Positions 17,315 through 27,758 are shown, counted from the first letter of the stretch. The stretch is DNA of 40,828 nucleotides from Campylobacteraceae bacterium (GCA_026994745.1 JALWPZ010000237.1:1-40828), one strand, 5' to 3'. The notes: generated from the letters alone by a model not told the origin. Made by a program: numbers and translations.

Positions 17315-18111
17315 GCCCCGTGAACAAAATCCACCCTACCGCCGTCGTCTCCCCGGAAGCCAGGATCGGCGAAAATGTCAGCATCGATGCCTACAGCGTC
17401 ATCGGCCCCGAGGTCACTATCGGCGACGGTTGCACGATCGGCAGCCATACGCTCATCGAGGGCGTCACCAGCATCGGAACAGGGAACCGCATCTTTTCCC
17501 ACGCGGTTCTGGGCTCCATTCCCCAGGATCTCAAGTATCACGGGGAGCGTGTCCGCCTGGAGATCGGCGATGGGAACATCATTCGGGAGTTCACCCTGAT
17601 CAATCCCGGCACCGAGGGGGGTGGCGGCGTCACACGGATCGGCAACGGCAACCTGCTCATGGGCTATGTCCATGTGGCCCACGACGTGATCATCGGCGAC
17701 CATTGCATCCTGGCCAATGCGGCGACCCTTGCGGGTCATGTGGTGCTCGGGGATCATGTGGTCGTCGGTGGCATGACCCCGATCCATCAATTCGTCCGGA
17801 TTGGAGACTACGCGATGATCGCCGGTGCCAGCGCCCTGAGCCAGGACATCCCCCCCTTCTGCCTGGCGGAAGGTAACCGCGCCGTGGTCCGGGGACTCAA
17901 CCTCACCGGGATGCGACGAAAACTGGACCGGGAAACGATCGACGCGATCAAGCGGGCCTATCGACGGCTTTTCGAAAGTGGCGAGGCGATCCGGGATGCT
18001 GCCAACGAAATTCTGGAGAACGAATCGAGACCGGAAGTCCGGGATCTCTGTCAATTTATTTTGGAATCGAAGCGGGGAATCCCCTTCAAAAGGAAAAGCA
18101 ATGCCCAATAA
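17311..18111 (+). CDS. lpxA: acyl-ACP-UDP-N-acetylglucosamine O-acyltransferase
   Basis: First enzyme of lipid A synthesis, transferring a 3-hydroxyacyl chain to UDP-GlcNAc. 266 residues. The N-terminal two thirds are left-handed beta-helix hexapeptide repeats ([20 protein letters not shown]). The catalytic His is in [12 protein letters not shown] (His124), and the C-terminal helical part starts at [11 protein letters not shown] took GTG 17311, which overlaps the fabZ stop (GTGA) and suggests coupling. GTG 17320 ([10 protein letters not shown]) is an equally good start by homology. Its last 11 nt overlap clpX. Confidence 0.94.
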   Translation: MSPVNKIHPTAVVSPEARIGENVSIDAYSVIGPEVTIGDGCTIGSHTLIEGVTSIGTGNRIFSHAVLGSIPQDLKYHGERVRLEIGDGNIIREFTLINPGTEGGGGVTRIGNGNLLMGYVHVAHDVIIGDHCILANAATLAGHVVLGDHVVVGGMTPIHQFVRIGDYAMIAGASALSQDIPPFCLAEGNRAVVRGLNLTGMRRKLDRETIDAIKRAYRRLFESGEAIRDAANEILENESRPEVRDLCQFILESKRGIPFKRKSNAQ

Positions 18112-19315
18112 AAAATGCAGCTTCTGCGGAAGCTCCGAACGGGAGGAGAACCCCCTCATCGCAGGGAACGACGCCTACATCTGTTCCAACTGCGTCGTCT
18201 CCGCCTACAAGATCCTCTTCGGCGAAGAGGAGGCGGGAACATCGTCCGAGTTCAATCCCCGGCTCCTGACCCCCAAGCAGCTCAAAGCGATGCTCGACGA
18301 TTACGTCATCGGGCAGGAAGAGGCGAAAAAGACCCTCTCCGTGGCCGTCTACAACCACTACAAGCGGATCTTCAAGCGCCTCCCCGAGGATGATACGGAG
18401 ATCTCCAAATCCAACGTATTGCTCATCGGCCCCACCGGAAGCGGAAAGACCCTGCTGGCCCAAAGCATCGCCCGGTTCCTCGATGTGCCCATCGCCATCG
18501 CCGATGCCACGAACCTGACCGAAGCGGGCTACGTGGGCGAGGATGTGGAGAACATCCTGACCAAACTGCTCATGGCTGCCGACGGGGATGTGGACAAAGC
18601 GGAAAAAGGGATCGTCTTCATCGACGAGGTCGACAAGATCGCCCGCCTGGGAGAGAACCGATCCATCACCCGGGACGTCTCCGGGGAAGGGGTTCAGCAG
18701 GCTCTGCTCAAGATCATCGAGGGTTCCGTCGTCAACATCCCCCCCAAGGGAGGGCGCAAACACCCCAACCAGGATTTCATCCAGATCGACACCTCCAACA
18801 TCCTCTTCATCTGTGGGGGAGCCTTCGACGGTCTCAACGATATGATCAAACGGCGCCTGGGAGGGAACACCATGGGCTTCGGGCAAAAGCAGCGGAGCAA
18901 GGAGGAGGAAGAGAACCTTCTACATCTGGTGGAGCCCGACGACCTGGTGCACTACGGGCTCATTCCCGAACTCATCGGCCGTCTCCATGTCATCGCCACC
19001 CTCCAGCCCATCGGAGTCGACGACATGGTCCGGATCCTCACCGAACCCAAAAACGCCCTGGTCAAACAGTATCAGAAACTCTTCGAGCTCGACGGCGTTA
19101 CCCTCACCTTCGAAGAGGAGGCACTGCGTGCCATCGCCCGCAAAGCGATCGAACGCAAGACCGGGGCCCGGGGACTGCGCTCCATTCTGGAGGAGATCCT
19201 CCTGGAGATCATGTACGAACTCCCCGACCTGGAGGGCTACGAAGTGGTCATCACCCCCGATGTCGTGGAGAAACAAGCCCAACCCCTCTATCTCAAACAG
19301 AAAAAAAGCGCATAA
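18101..19315 (+). CDS. clpX: ATP-dependent Clp protease ATP-binding subunit ClpX
   Basis: AAA+ unfoldase that delivers proteins to ClpP. 404 residues from ATG 18101, with AAAGGAAAAG upstream. The zinc-binding domain has Cys6, Cys9, Cys28 and Cys31. Walker A GPTGSGKT is at 110-117, pore loop GYVG at 143-146 and Walker B IVFIDEVD at 171-178. The ClpP-contact loop appears as MGF rather than the usual IGF or LGF. The open frame further upstream (17978) is inside lpxA and not coding. It is placed between lpxA and mreB, as in Campylobacter. Confidence 0.96.
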   Translation: MPNKKCSFCGSSEREENPLIAGNDAYICSNCVVSAYKILFGEEEAGTSSEFNPRLLTPKQLKAMLDDYVIGQEEAKKTLSVAVYNHYKRIFKRLPEDDTEISKSNVLLIGPTGSGKTLLAQSIARFLDVPIAIADATNLTEAGYVGEDVENILTKLLMAADGDVDKAEKGIVFIDEVDKIARLGENRSITRDVSGEGVQQALLKIIEGSVVNIPPKGGRKHPNQDFIQIDTSNILFICGGAFDGLNDMIKRRLGGNTMGFGQKQRSKEEEENLLHLVEPDDLVHYGLIPELIGRLHVIATLQPIGVDDMVRILTEPKNALVKQYQKLFELDGVTLTFEEEALRAIARKAIERKTGARGLRSILEEILLEIMYELPDLEGYEVVITPDVVEKQAQPLYLKQKKSA

Positions 19316-19330
19316 CAAAGGATTGACTCT

Positions 19331-20371
19331 ATGGGATTTTTGAAGAATCTATTCGGTGCCTTCTCCAAGGACCTGGCCATCGACCTGGGGACCGCCAACA
19401 CCCTGGTCCTGGTCAAGGGCCAGGGGATCAGCATCAACGAACCCTCCGTCGTCGCCATCCAGGTGGACAAACACGGGCAGGAGCATATCCTCGCCGTGGG
19501 CCAGGAGGCGAAGAACATGGTGGGCAAGACCCCGGGGAACATCAAGGCGATCCGTCCCATGAAAGACGGGGTCATCGCCGATTTCCACGTCACGGAGATG
19601 ATGATCGAATACTTCATCCGCAAGGTCCACGGACGCAAGAGCTTCTCCTCTCCCCGGGTCGTCATCTGTGTCCCCTACGGATTGACCCAGGTAGAACGCA
19701 AGGCGGTCAAGGAGTCGGCCCTCAATGCGGGGGCCCGCTACGTCTATCTGATCGAAGAGCCCATGGCCGCCGCCATCGGAGCGGGATTACCGGTACGGGA
19801 TCCCCAGGGGAACCTGGTGGTCGATATCGGCGGCGGAACCACCGAGATCGGGGTCATCTCCCTGGGGGGCCTGGTCATCAGTAAATCGATCCGGGTCGCC
19901 GGGGACAAGCTCGACGCCGCCATCGTCGATTACATCAAGAAAAACTTCAACCTCCTCATTGGGGATCGCGTCGCCGAGGACCTGAAAATCAAGATCGGTA
20001 CTGCTATCAAGCTGGAGGAAGAGTTGGTGACAACGGTTCGAGGGCGGGACCAAGTGGAAGGGACCCTTACTTCCGTGGAGGTGACCAGCGAGCATATGAG
20101 AGAAGCGATGTCCGACCCCCTCCATCAGATCGCCGAAGCCCTCAAGTCGGTCTTGGAGCAGACTCCTCCCGATCTGGCGGGAGACATCGTGGAGAACGGC
20201 GTGGTCCTCACCGGGGGGGGCGCTTTGATCCGGGGACTGGACAAGTATCTCTCCGATATCGTGCAACTTCCCGTCTTCATCGCCGAAGACCCTCTGCTGG
20301 CCGTCGCCAAGGGAACGGGACGAGCCCTGGACGAGCTCGACCTGCTCCAGCAGACCGGCTTCGAAGACTAA
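19331..20371 (+). CDS. mreB: rod shape-determining protein MreB
   Basis: Actin-like filament protein that guides lateral cell-wall synthesis beneath the inner membrane. 346 residues. The phosphate-1 motif is DLGTANTLV, phosphate-2 is VVDIGGGTTEIGVISLGG and the adenosine motif is VLTGGGALIRGLD. The N-terminal MGFLKNLFGAFSK is an amphipathic membrane anchor. AAAGGA precedes ATG 19331. mreC follows after 21 nt. Confidence 0.97.
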   Translation: MGFLKNLFGAFSKDLAIDLGTANTLVLVKGQGISINEPSVVAIQVDKHGQEHILAVGQEAKNMVGKTPGNIKAIRPMKDGVIADFHVTEMMIEYFIRKVHGRKSFSSPRVVICVPYGLTQVERKAVKESALNAGARYVYLIEEPMAAAIGAGLPVRDPQGNLVVDIGGGTTEIGVISLGGLVISKSIRVAGDKLDAAIVDYIKKNFNLLIGDRVAEDLKIKIGTAIKLEEELVTTVRGRDQVEGTLTSVEVTSEHMREAMSDPLHQIAEALKSVLEQTPPDLAGDIVENGVVLTGGGALIRGLDKYLSDIVQLPVFIAEDPLLAVAKGTGRALDELDLLQQTGFED

Positions 20372-20392
20372 GACGAATCCTCGCTCCGATAG

Positions 20393-21544
20393 ATGAAGTC
20401 CCGAATCATCATTCTGATCTTCCTGTCGGTCCTCCTCTTCATTCTCGTCAACCGCAACAATCAGGATCTCCGGGGACTGGTCCTCAATCTCGTCAATCCT
20501 GTCAAAAGCAATTACAAAGAGATCACCCACGAGATCAAGAACAAGGGAGAGAGCTACCTCTTCCAGAAAGAACGGATCGAGAAACTCAGCAAAGAGAATC
20601 GGGTTCTAAGAAAGTACCTTCTGGATCAGACCCACTACCTGCGCCAGGTGGCCCAGCTCTACAAGAAACTCCCGACCCTGCAGAAACTTCCCTACAAAAG
20701 CATCGCGCTGGTCGATACCATCTCCTATGTAAAACTCAACAAGTTCGACGAAATTCTCCTGACTCTCCCCAAGAAGACTCCCCTGGAAGAGGGAAGGACC
20801 TACGGCCTGATCCAGGACGAGGTGGTAGCGGGTACGGCACGGATGGAAGGTGGAATTCTCTATGGGTATCTGACCTCCAATCCCAAATGCCGTTTCGATG
20901 TCTACATCGGAAAGGAACGCCACCCCGGGGTCGCCGAGGGCGTGGACAAAAACCTGATGGCCGTCAAATTCATCCCCAAATGGGCCAAGATCAAGGAAGG
21001 CGATCGGGTGGAGACCAGCGGACTCGACGGAATCTTCTTCTCCAACCTTCCCGTCGGTGTGGTCAAGAAGGTCCTGGTAGAGGGAAGTTATAAGACCGCC
21101 TACATCACAACTTATGCCGATACGATGCATCCGGGGCTCTTTTTCCTCATCACCGATCCCAGGCCCTATCTGGTCTCCTCCTACGATCAGAATCGCTCCT
21201 TCCCCGACACGCAGTACCCTTACGCGAATCAAGCACTGCTGAAACCCGATCAGAATCTCAGCAGCGTCCCCCAGGTGCTTCAGACCAAGGAGTTGGAGGT
21301 CGACCCGGCGGAGTTCGAGATTCCCATGGAGGAAGAGGCTCTGCAGAAGAACGACGAAAAGAAAAGATCCAAAAAGACAAAAAGTCCTGCAAAGAAGGAA
21401 AAAAAGAGTCCCAAACCGCAGACACAGCCACCGAAGCAGATAGAGACGCCCCCGGCCAAGCCTGTTCAGAAAAAAAAGCCAAAGAAGGAGAAGAAAAAGG
21501 AACGCCCTTCCCCCTTCGATATTCTGCGTAGCAATATCTATTAG
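20393..21544 (+). CDS. mreC: rod shape-determining protein MreC with long Lys/Pro-rich tail
   Basis: Bitopic membrane protein of the elongasome. One transmembrane helix (residues 4-18, IIILIFLSVLLFILV), a coiled coil (about 45-85) and the paired beta-barrel MreC core (to about 275). Residues from about 310 to 375 form a strongly basic Lys/Pro-rich tail, ending PFDILRSNIY. At 383 residues it is longer than most MreC proteins because of this tail. The ribosome site before ATG 20393 is weak, and coupling to mreB is likely. No mreD follows; carB is next, with its own -10 box. Confidence 0.9.
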   Translation: MKSRIIILIFLSVLLFILVNRNNQDLRGLVLNLVNPVKSNYKEITHEIKNKGESYLFQKERIEKLSKENRVLRKYLLDQTHYLRQVAQLYKKLPTLQKLPYKSIALVDTISYVKLNKFDEILLTLPKKTPLEEGRTYGLIQDEVVAGTARMEGGILYGYLTSNPKCRFDVYIGKERHPGVAEGVDKNLMAVKFIPKWAKIKEGDRVETSGLDGIFFSNLPVGVVKKVLVEGSYKTAYITTYADTMHPGLFFLITDPRPYLVSSYDQNRSFPDTQYPYANQALLKPDQNLSSVPQVLQTKELEVDPAEFEIPMEEEALQKNDEKKRSKKTKSPAKKEKKSPKPQTQPPKQIETPPAKPVQKKKPKKEKKKERPSPFDILRSNIY

Positions 21545-21554
21545 ATCCCTAATG

Positions 21555-21602
21555 CCCCTTTTGGGGACTTTGAAGTATAATATCCAACCAAATCCAAAGG
21601 GG
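21555..21602 (+). promoter_or_regulatory. carB leader: sequence complementary to the ribosome site
   Basis: CCCCTTTTGG at 21555-21564 can pair with CCAAAGGGG at 21594-21602 (one T bulged). The second segment contains the carB Shine-Dalgarno AAGGGG. Only transcripts that read through from mreC would include the first segment, since the -10 box at 21576 lies between them. Confidence 0.3.
21576..21581 (+). promoter_or_regulatory. -10 box of the carB promoter
   Basis: Perfect TATAAT in GAAGTATAATATCC, about 30 nt before ATG 21611. Confidence 0.5.
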
Positions 21603-21610
21603 TTCTCTCC

Positions 21611-24600
21611 ATGCCCAAGCGCGAAGACATCCAGACCATCCTCCTCATCGGCTCCGGCCCCATCGTCATCGGCCAGGCCTGTGAGTTCGACTACTCCGGT
21701 ACCCAGGCCGCCAAGACCCTCAAAGAGCTCGGATATCGGGTCGTACTGATCAACTCCAATCCGGCGACGATCATGACCGATCCCGAATTCGCCGACCGCA
21801 CCTACATCGAACCCATTGAGCCCGAAGTGGTGGCTCGGATCATCGAGAAGGAAGGGGTCGACGCCATCCTTCCCACCATGGGGGGGCAGACCGCCCTCAA
21901 TGTCGCCATGAACATGTACGAGCGGGGAATGCTCGAAGGGATCGAATTCCTCGGCGCCAACCCGGAAGCGATCAAGAAAGGCGAAGACCGCCAGGCCTTC
22001 AAGGAGGCGATGCAGAAAATCGGTATGGACCTGCCGATCTCCAAATACGCCTACGACCTGGATGAGGCGGTTACCGCCGCCAAAGAGATCGGTTTTCCCC
22101 TCATTATTCGTGCCTCCTATACCCTGGCCGGCGGTGGATCCGGCGTCGCCTACAACATGGACGAGTTCAAAGAGATCGCGAAGGGAGGCCTGGAGGCGAG
22201 CCCCATCAGCGAAATCCTCATCGAAGAGTCCCTCCTGGGCTGGAAAGAGTACGAAATGGAGGTGATCCGGGACCGGGCCGACAATTGCATCATCGTCTGC
22301 TCTATCGAGAACCTAGATCCCATGGGGGTCCATACCGGCGACTCCATCACCATCGCCCCGGCTCTGACCCTCACCGACAAAGAGTATCAGCGGATGCGGG
22401 ACGCCAGTTTCGCCATTCTGCGCGAGATCGGCGTCGATACCGGGGGCTCCAACGTTCAATTCTCCGTCAATCCGGAGACTGGTCGGATGATCGTCATCGA
22501 AATGAACCCCCGGGTCTCCCGCTCCTCGGCCCTGGCCTCCAAGGCCACCGGCTACCCCATCGCCAAAGTGGCCACCCTCCTGGCAGTAGGCTACACCCTC
22601 GACGAGATCAGCAACGACATCACCGGTACCCCCGCCAGCTTCGAGCCGGTCATCGACTACATCGTCACCAAGATCCCCCGCTTCACCTTCGAGAAGTTCC
22701 CGATGGCCGACAGCACCCTCACCACCGCCATGAAGTCGGTGGGCGAAGTAATGAGCATCGGACGGACCTTCATGGAGTCCTTCCAGAAAGCTCTGGTCTC
22801 CCTGGAGACGGGGCTCATCGGCTTCGATCCCGTCGATTGCGACGAAGAGACTCTCCTGCGGGAGATTCGCCGTCCCAACGCCGATCGCATTCTCTACCTC
22901 TTCGAAGCCCTTCGAAGAGGCAAGAGCGTCGAAGAGATCCACGATCTCTGCCGCATCGACCCCTGGTTCCTCTATCAGTTCGAGGAGCTGGCTGCCTCCG
23001 AAGCCTCCATCGACCTGGAGACCCTTCACGATGCGAAGCAGATGAGAAGACTCAAAAGCGAGGGATTCGGCGACGCCATGATCGCCGCGGTCCTCAATCG
23101 CAGGGAGGGATTGAACCTCAGTGAGAACGACATCTACAACGCTCGGAAAAAGCTGGGGGTGGAGCTGCAGTACAACGAGGTGGATACCTGCGCCGCCGAG
23201 TTCGAGGCGCTGACCCCCTACCTCTACTCCAGCACCAACATCACTCCCCTCTCCGACGCCGGACGGAAACCCGAACAGGGACGGAAGAAGGTCCTGGTCA
23301 TCGGTGGTGGCCCCAACCGGATCGGCCAGGGGATCGAGTTCGACTACTGTTGTGTCCATGCCGCCTTCGCCCTGAAGGATCTGCAGATCGACTCGATCAT
23401 GTACAACTGCAACCCCGAGACCGTTTCCACCGACTACGACACCAGTGACGTACTCTATTTCGAACCTATCGACTTCGAGCATGTCCGCTCCGTCATCGAG
23501 ACCGAGGAGCCTGACGGAGTGATCGTCCACTTCGGTGGGCAGACTCCGTTGAAACTGGCCAAAAATCTCACCGCCATCGGCGCGAAGATCATCGGAACCC
23601 CCGCCCGGGTCATCGACCTGGCGGAAGACCGGGAGAAGTTTTCCGACTTTATCGAGCAACTCGGGCTCCGTCAGCCCGAGAACGGTACTGCCGTTACCAA
23701 GGAGGAGGCGATCGCCATCGCCAACCGCATCGGGTATCCGGTCCTGGTTCGCCCCAGCTTCGTCCTTGGAGGCCGGGCGATGCGTACGGTCTACAACGAC
23801 GTCGAATTGCGGGAGTACATGGAGGAGGCGGTCCAGGTATCCAACGACTCTCCCGTCCTCATCGACAAGTTCCTCGACAACGCCATCGAGCTGGATGTAG
23901 ATGCCATCAGTGATGGCAAGGAGGTCTACATCGGTTCGGTGATGCAGCATATCGAAGAGGCGGGGATCCACTCGGGAGATAGCGCCTGCTCCCTCCCTCC
24001 CATCTCCGTGGACCCGGAACTTTTGGAGCGGGTCAAACGCCAGACCATGGAGATCGCCCTGGGACTTGGTGTCGTGGGGCTTCTCAACATCCAGTACGCC
24101 ATCCATCGGGGAGAGATCTATCTGATCGAGGTCAACCCCCGGGCCTCCCGCACCGTTCCCTTCGTCTCCAAGGCCACCGGGGTTCCCCTCGCCAAGGTGG
24201 CCACCCGGGTCATGGTCCGAGGCGACCTACGAGAAGCCCTGGAGTTCTACGATACCTTCAAAGTGGTGGACTACTCCAAGATTCCTATGGAGCCAATCCT
24301 CAAGAATCATGTCGCCGTCAAAGAGGCAGTCTTCCCCTTCAACAAGCTCCCAGGCTCCGACCTGATCCTGGGGCCCGAGATGAAGTCCACCGGCGAAGTG
24401 ATGGGGATCAGCAAGACCTTCGGTATGAGCTTCGCCAAGAGCCAGTTCGCCTCCAAAAACATCATCCCACTGAAAGGGAATGTCTTCCTCTCCCTGACGG
24501 AGTTGGACAAACCCTACGCGGGAGAGATCGGACGGATCTTCCACGAACTAGGTTTCGAGATCGTCGCGACCTCCGGTACCCACATGGCACTGGAAAAGGC

Positions 24601-24874
24601 GGGGGTTCCCAGCACCAAGGTCCTCAAGATCAGCGAAGGCCGTCCCAACATCGACGATATGATCCGCAACGAAGAGATCGCCCTGGCCATCAACACCTCC
24701 GACAACAAGGCGGCCAAAGAGGACGCCAAAAAGATCCGGCAATCGGTCCTGGCCAACAACGTCGCCTACTTCACTACCATAGCCGCCGCCCGGGCCACCG
24801 CCCTGGCAATCCGTGAACTTCAGGAGAGCGAAGGCGGTGTCGAACCCAGGGCGCTGCAGGATTACCTAAGCTAG
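21611..24874 (+). CDS. carB: carbamoyl-phosphate synthase large subunit
   Basis: Makes carbamoyl phosphate for pyrimidines and arginine. 1087 residues, the full length for CarB. It has two homologous halves, each with a pre-ATP-grasp motif ([19 protein letters not shown] near residue 14; [16 protein letters not shown] near 563) and an ATP-grasp domain with [20 protein letters not shown] and [20 protein letters not shown]. An oligomerisation segment and a C-terminal MGS-like allosteric domain (about 950-1087, with VATSGTH) complete it. It has its own -10 box. The small subunit carA is not in this window. A diguanylate cyclase follows after 10 nt. Confidence 0.97.
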   Translation: MPKREDIQTILLIGSGPIVIGQACEFDYSGTQAAKTLKELGYRVVLINSNPATIMTDPEFADRTYIEPIEPEVVARIIEKEGVDAILPTMGGQTALNVAMNMYERGMLEGIEFLGANPEAIKKGEDRQAFKEAMQKIGMDLPISKYAYDLDEAVTAAKEIGFPLIIRASYTLAGGGSGVAYNMDEFKEIAKGGLEASPISEILIEESLLGWKEYEMEVIRDRADNCIIVCSIENLDPMGVHTGDSITIAPALTLTDKEYQRMRDASFAILREIGVDTGGSNVQFSVNPETGRMIVIEMNPRVSRSSALASKATGYPIAKVATLLAVGYTLDEISNDITGTPASFEPVIDYIVTKIPRFTFEKFPMADSTLTTAMKSVGEVMSIGRTFMESFQKALVSLETGLIGFDPVDCDEETLLREIRRPNADRILYLFEALRRGKSVEEIHDLCRIDPWFLYQFEELAASEASIDLETLHDAKQMRRLKSEGFGDAMIAAVLNRREGLNLSENDIYNARKKLGVELQYNEVDTCAAEFEALTPYLYSSTNITPLSDAGRKPEQGRKKVLVIGGGPNRIGQGIEFDYCCVHAAFALKDLQIDSIMYNCNPETVSTDYDTSDVLYFEPIDFEHVRSVIETEEPDGVIVHFGGQTPLKLAKNLTAIGAKIIGTPARVIDLAEDREKFSDFIEQLGLRQPENGTAVTKEEAIAIANRIGYPVLVRPSFVLGGRAMRTVYNDVELREYMEEAVQVSNDSPVLIDKFLDNAIELDVDAISDGKEVYIGSVMQHIEEAGIHSGDSACSLPPISVDPELLERVKRQTMEIALGLGVVGLLNIQYAIHRGEIYLIEVNPRASRTVPFVSKATGVPLAKVATRVMVRGDLREALEFYDTFKVVDYSKIPMEPILKNHVAVKEAVFPFNKLPGSDLILGPEMKSTGEVMGISKTFGMSFAKSQFASKNIIPLKGNVFLSLTELDKPYAGEIGRIFHELGFEIVATSGTHMALEKAGVPSTKVLKISEGRPNIDDMIRNEEIALAINTSDNKAAKEDAKKIRQSVLANNVAYFTTIAAARATALAIRELQESEGGVEPRALQDYLS

Positions 24875-24884
24875 GGAGGAACGT

Positions 24885-26282
24885 GTGACGATCCAGCGAA
24901 GAATCATCCTCTTCTTTGCCGTGGTGATTCTTCTGCTACTGAGCATCATCTTGTTGATGTGGTATCGACTCAATCTACAAAAGCGCCTGACCCGGGCGGA
25001 AAAGAGCCGCTACGACAGTTATCGCGTCGCAGTCCATCTCAAGGGGACCTCCGATCATCTGACCCGGATGATCCGGACCTACACCCTCACGGCAAACCCT
25101 CACTACCGTGAATTCTATGAGCATATTCTCAATATCCGCAAAGGTAAAGAACCCCGACCGGTCGACTACGATCTGCTCTATTGGGACCTGGTCGACTTCA
25201 ACCAAGATTACCAGGAGCCTGAGGGAGTGGCGATCCCCCTGCATGCCATCCTCAAACAGATCAATGTCCAGCCCGCCGAACTTGCGGTATTACGGGAGGC
25301 GAAACAATACGCCGACCAGCTTGCCCTGATCGAGAAGGACGCTCTACACCTGATGGATCTGGCCTCCATCAACGACGACCTGAGCAACGCCAACCGCCTG
25401 GCCGCCCAGCAGATCCTCCACGACGCCCGCTATAATCGGATCCGACGTAGGATGATGGAAAAGCTCAAGAAGTTTTTCACGATGATCGACCGGAGAACCT
25501 CGGCCAATGTGGAGATGATCCGTCAGGAGAATCAACGCATCGATTGGGTGATTCTGCTTCTCATCACCCTTCTGCTTCTTATCGCCCTGATCAGTTGGAT
25601 CCACTCTCGCCGCAAGATCGTCCATCCTCTTCAGGAGCTGATCCGCTGGACCGATCGGCTCAAGGATGGGCACTTCCGCATCAGCAACACCATTCAGGGC
25701 CAGGACGAGATCGCCCAGCTGGCCAAATCCTTCACCACTATGGCGGAGACGATCCATCAGAACCTGGACGAGCTCAACTCTATGGCCCACACCGACCGAC
25801 TGACCGGCCTTCCCAATCGCACCCTCCTGGAGGTGGAGCTGGAGCGTCTCTATTTGGCCGCACGCTTCTTCGACCTGCAATGTGGCCTGATCCTGATCGA
25901 TCTGGACCATTTCAAGGAGGTCAACGACCGTTACGGTCACGATGTGGGAGACCGGATCCTCAAACGCTTCGCCGATTTCCTTCGTGAGAACATCGACAAA
26001 CCCCATGTCGTGGGACGCTGGGGAGGAGAAGAGTTTCTGATCCTCACCCGGAATCTCTCCTTCGATCAGAGCGTCACTCTCGCGGAGAAGCTCAAACGCA
26101 TCCTGGCTTTCTGGGAGTTTCCCTATGAACGACACTACGTCACTGCCAGCTGGGGAGTTGCCTGCCTCTGTCCCGATGAAACGATCTCCCAGGCGCTCAA
26201 GCACGCCGACATGGCACTCTATCGGGCCAAGAAGAATGGGCGTAACCGAGTGGAAGCGGAAGAGGGAGACCGTCGTGATTGA
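24885..26282 (+). CDS. membrane-bound diguanylate cyclase (helical sensor-HAMP-GGDEF)
   Basis: 465 residues. Transmembrane helix at about 6-26, then a periplasmic helical sensor (27-218) with SDHLTRMIRTYTLTANPHYR, a second transmembrane helix (about 219-240), a HAMP linker (242-295) and a GGDEF domain from TDRLTGLPNRT to the end. The active-site motif is GGEEF at 380-384 and metal-binding Asp lies in LILIDLDHFK, so it should make cyclic di-GMP. The inhibitory RxxD motif is absent at its usual place nine residues before GGEEF (DKPH instead). GTG 24885 follows GGGAGGAAC. It probably shares transcription with carB and overlaps the next gene by 8 nt. Confidence 0.88.
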   Translation: MTIQRRIILFFAVVILLLLSIILLMWYRLNLQKRLTRAEKSRYDSYRVAVHLKGTSDHLTRMIRTYTLTANPHYREFYEHILNIRKGKEPRPVDYDLLYWDLVDFNQDYQEPEGVAIPLHAILKQINVQPAELAVLREAKQYADQLALIEKDALHLMDLASINDDLSNANRLAAQQILHDARYNRIRRRMMEKLKKFFTMIDRRTSANVEMIRQENQRIDWVILLLITLLLLIALISWIHSRRKIVHPLQELIRWTDRLKDGHFRISNTIQGQDEIAQLAKSFTTMAETIHQNLDELNSMAHTDRLTGLPNRTLLEVELERLYLAARFFDLQCGLILIDLDHFKEVNDRYGHDVGDRILKRFADFLRENIDKPHVVGRWGGEEFLILTRNLSFDQSVTLAEKLKRILAFWEFPYERHYVTASWGVACLCPDETISQALKHADMALYRAKKNGRNRVEAEEGDRRD

Positions 26283-26712
26283 CCCGGAAATGGTGACTCT
26301 CAGCTCCACAGACACCACCATCGGTTTCCTGAGCCAAAGTCGAACCGCACTGGACCGGGTCAAAGGACGGATCAACTCCAAACCTTATATTACCGCCCTC
26401 CCATCTTTGTATTCCCTACGACAGAGAGTTCGGGCCTCCAAAAGGCACCATCGGTTTTTGCGTCGCGCTCGTCGTACCAGTTTCGTTTTTCCTAACGGAG
26501 AATCCTACCGGATCGTCCGGGACTCCCGCCATCTTCTTCTCCTTCGTCGATTAGGATGGGCCTACACCACAAGCGCCAATCCTGCAGGAAAACCCTACGA
26601 CGAGGAGTTCGCACGCGATAAAGCCGATCTCGTGGTGGAACCGCTGGAGATCCGACATCCTCCCTCGCGAATCCTGCACCTTAGCAAACGGCATATTCGC
26701 CGCCTCCGTTAA
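26275..26712 (+). CDS. short Sua5/YciO/YrdC-family protein
   Basis: 145 residues, shorter than TsaC/YrdC proteins (about 190). The N-terminal SSTDTTIGFLSQ corresponds to the PTDTVYG-type motif of the family. SYRIVRD..LLLLRRLGWAYTTSANPAGK matches the second conserved region with the S-A-N motif. TsaC enzymes make threonylcarbamoyl-AMP for the t6A tRNA modification; whether this short form does so is uncertain. GTG 26275 is chosen because GGGAG lies 6 nt upstream; ATG 26290 is the alternative. The gene overlaps the diguanylate cyclase gene by 8 nt. Confidence 0.72.
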   Translation: MIDPEMVTLSSTDTTIGFLSQSRTALDRVKGRINSKPYITALPSLYSLRQRVRASKRHHRFLRRARRTSFVFPNGESYRIVRDSRHLLLLRRLGWAYTTSANPAGKPYDEEFARDKADLVVEPLEIRHPPSRILHLSKRHIRRLR

Positions 26713-26724
26713 CGGCCCTTACGC

Positions 26725-26730
26725 TATAAT
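26725..26730 (+). promoter_or_regulatory. -10 box of the yebC promoter
   Basis: Perfect TATAAT in ACGCTATAATTCCG, 29 nt before the yebC ATG; AAAGGAAATAGGA supplies the ribosome site. Confidence 0.5.
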
Positions 26731-26759
26731 TCCGCAGATTTTTTCAAAGGAAATAGGAT

Positions 26760-27500
26760 ATGGGAAGAGCTTTCGAATACCGTAAAGCGGCCAAACTCAA
26801 GCGCTGGGGACAGATGTCCCGCGTCTTTCCCAAATTGGGCAAACTGATAACCATGGCGGCCAAGGAGGGGGGCAGCCCCGACCCGGAGATGAACGCCAAA
26901 CTCCGCACCGCCATCGCCAACGCCAAAGCCCAGAATATGCCCAAGGACAATATCGAGGCGGCGATCAAACGGGCCTTCAGCAAGGACTCCGCCGACATCA
27001 AGGAGATCCGCTACGAAGCCAAAGGCCCCTACGGGACTTTGATGATCATCGAGTGCGCCACCGACAACTCCACCCGGACCGTGGCCAACGTCAAAGCGAT
27101 CCTGGTACGAAACGGTGGAGAGCTCCTCACCAGCGGCTCTCTGGATTTCATGTTCACCCGTAAAGCGGTCTTCGAATTCGACAAGGACCCCAACATGGAC
27201 CTGGAGGAGTTGGAGCTGGAGCTCATCGACTACGGCCTGGAGGAGATTGAGGAGGACCGCATCCCCCAGGAGACCGGCGAGGACAAGGAGATCGTCCGGA
27301 TCTACGGCGAATATACCTCATTCGGAGAGCTCAACAAGGCATTGGAGGAGCGGGGCATCGAAGTCAAAAAGGCCCAACTCCAGTTCATCCCCAATACGCC
27401 TCTGGAGCTCAACGAAGAGCAGATGGATGAAGTCACCGTCCTTATCGACAAGCTCGAGGATGACGACGACGTCCAGACGGTCTATACGAATTTGGCATAA
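26760..27500 (+). CDS. yebC: YebC/PmpR/TACO1-family protein
   Basis: 246 residues of the widely conserved YebC family. It starts [23 protein letters not shown], with [24 protein letters not shown] in the first domain and the acidic [22 protein letters not shown] region later. Older work describes members as DNA-binding regulators. More recent work links YebC to translation elongation through difficult sequences. ATG 26760 has a good ribosome site and an upstream -10 box. Repeat mosaic C begins within a few bases after its TAA. Confidence 0.92.
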   Translation: MGRAFEYRKAAKLKRWGQMSRVFPKLGKLITMAAKEGGSPDPEMNAKLRTAIANAKAQNMPKDNIEAAIKRAFSKDSADIKEIRYEAKGPYGTLMIIECATDNSTRTVANVKAILVRNGGELLTSGSLDFMFTRKAVFEFDKDPNMDLEELELELIDYGLEEIEEDRIPQETGEDKEIVRIYGEYTSFGELNKALEERGIEVKKAQLQFIPNTPLELNEEQMDEVTVLIDKLEDDDDVQTVYTNLA

Positions 27501-27752
27501 AATGTCGCAAGTCGCAAGTCGCAAGTCACAAGTCGCAAGAAATGTCGCCTTTGGCAACGGCAGTGGGCAATGGGTATTGGAAGCAGGGCTTCAGCCCTGC
27601 ATTGCGGGACTGAAGTCCCGCCTCCATTTCAATCGAAGCGTTGCAAAGCAACGCAAACCGAAACCATTCACCATTCACTATTCACCATTCACCAAAAATC
27701 GGTTCCCCACTCCTCACTCCTCACTCCTCATTTTTCATCGGGAGAATTCCCG
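27501..27752. repeat. 7-mer/palindrome mosaic C (before ubiX), most complete copy
   Basis: Parts in order: GTCGCAA 7-mers at 27504-27538 (4 exact, 1 with a single change), GGGCAAT-like 7-mers at about 27558-27578, palindrome GCAGGGCTTCAGCCCTGC at 27583-27600, palindrome GCGGGACTGAAGTCCCGC at 27604-27621, palindrome GCGTTGCAAAGCAACGC at 27638-27654, AAACCGAAAC, CCATTCA 7-mers at 27664-27691 (3 exact, 1 changed), CTCCTCA 7-mers at 27703-27730 (3 exact, 1 worn), then the ubiX start-codon hairpin. No part looks coding. Confidence 0.88.
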
Positions 27753-27758
27753 ATGAAA
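27733..27758 (+). promoter_or_regulatory. start-codon hairpin of ubiX
   Basis: TTTCATCGGGA (27733-27743) and TCCCGATGAAA (27748-27758) are perfect 11-bp arms with a 4-nt loop GAAT. The right arm includes the ATG (27753-27755), and the Shine-Dalgarno GGGAG spans the end of the left arm and the loop. Confidence 0.7.

Noticed and set aside
22313-24106. 597-codon minus-strand open frame inside carB
   Set aside because: Long only because of GC-rich codon bias; no domain features, and carB is complete.
27504-27730. CRISPR array
   Set aside because: The repeat units are 7 nt, directly adjoining and without unique spacers, and no cas genes are present.
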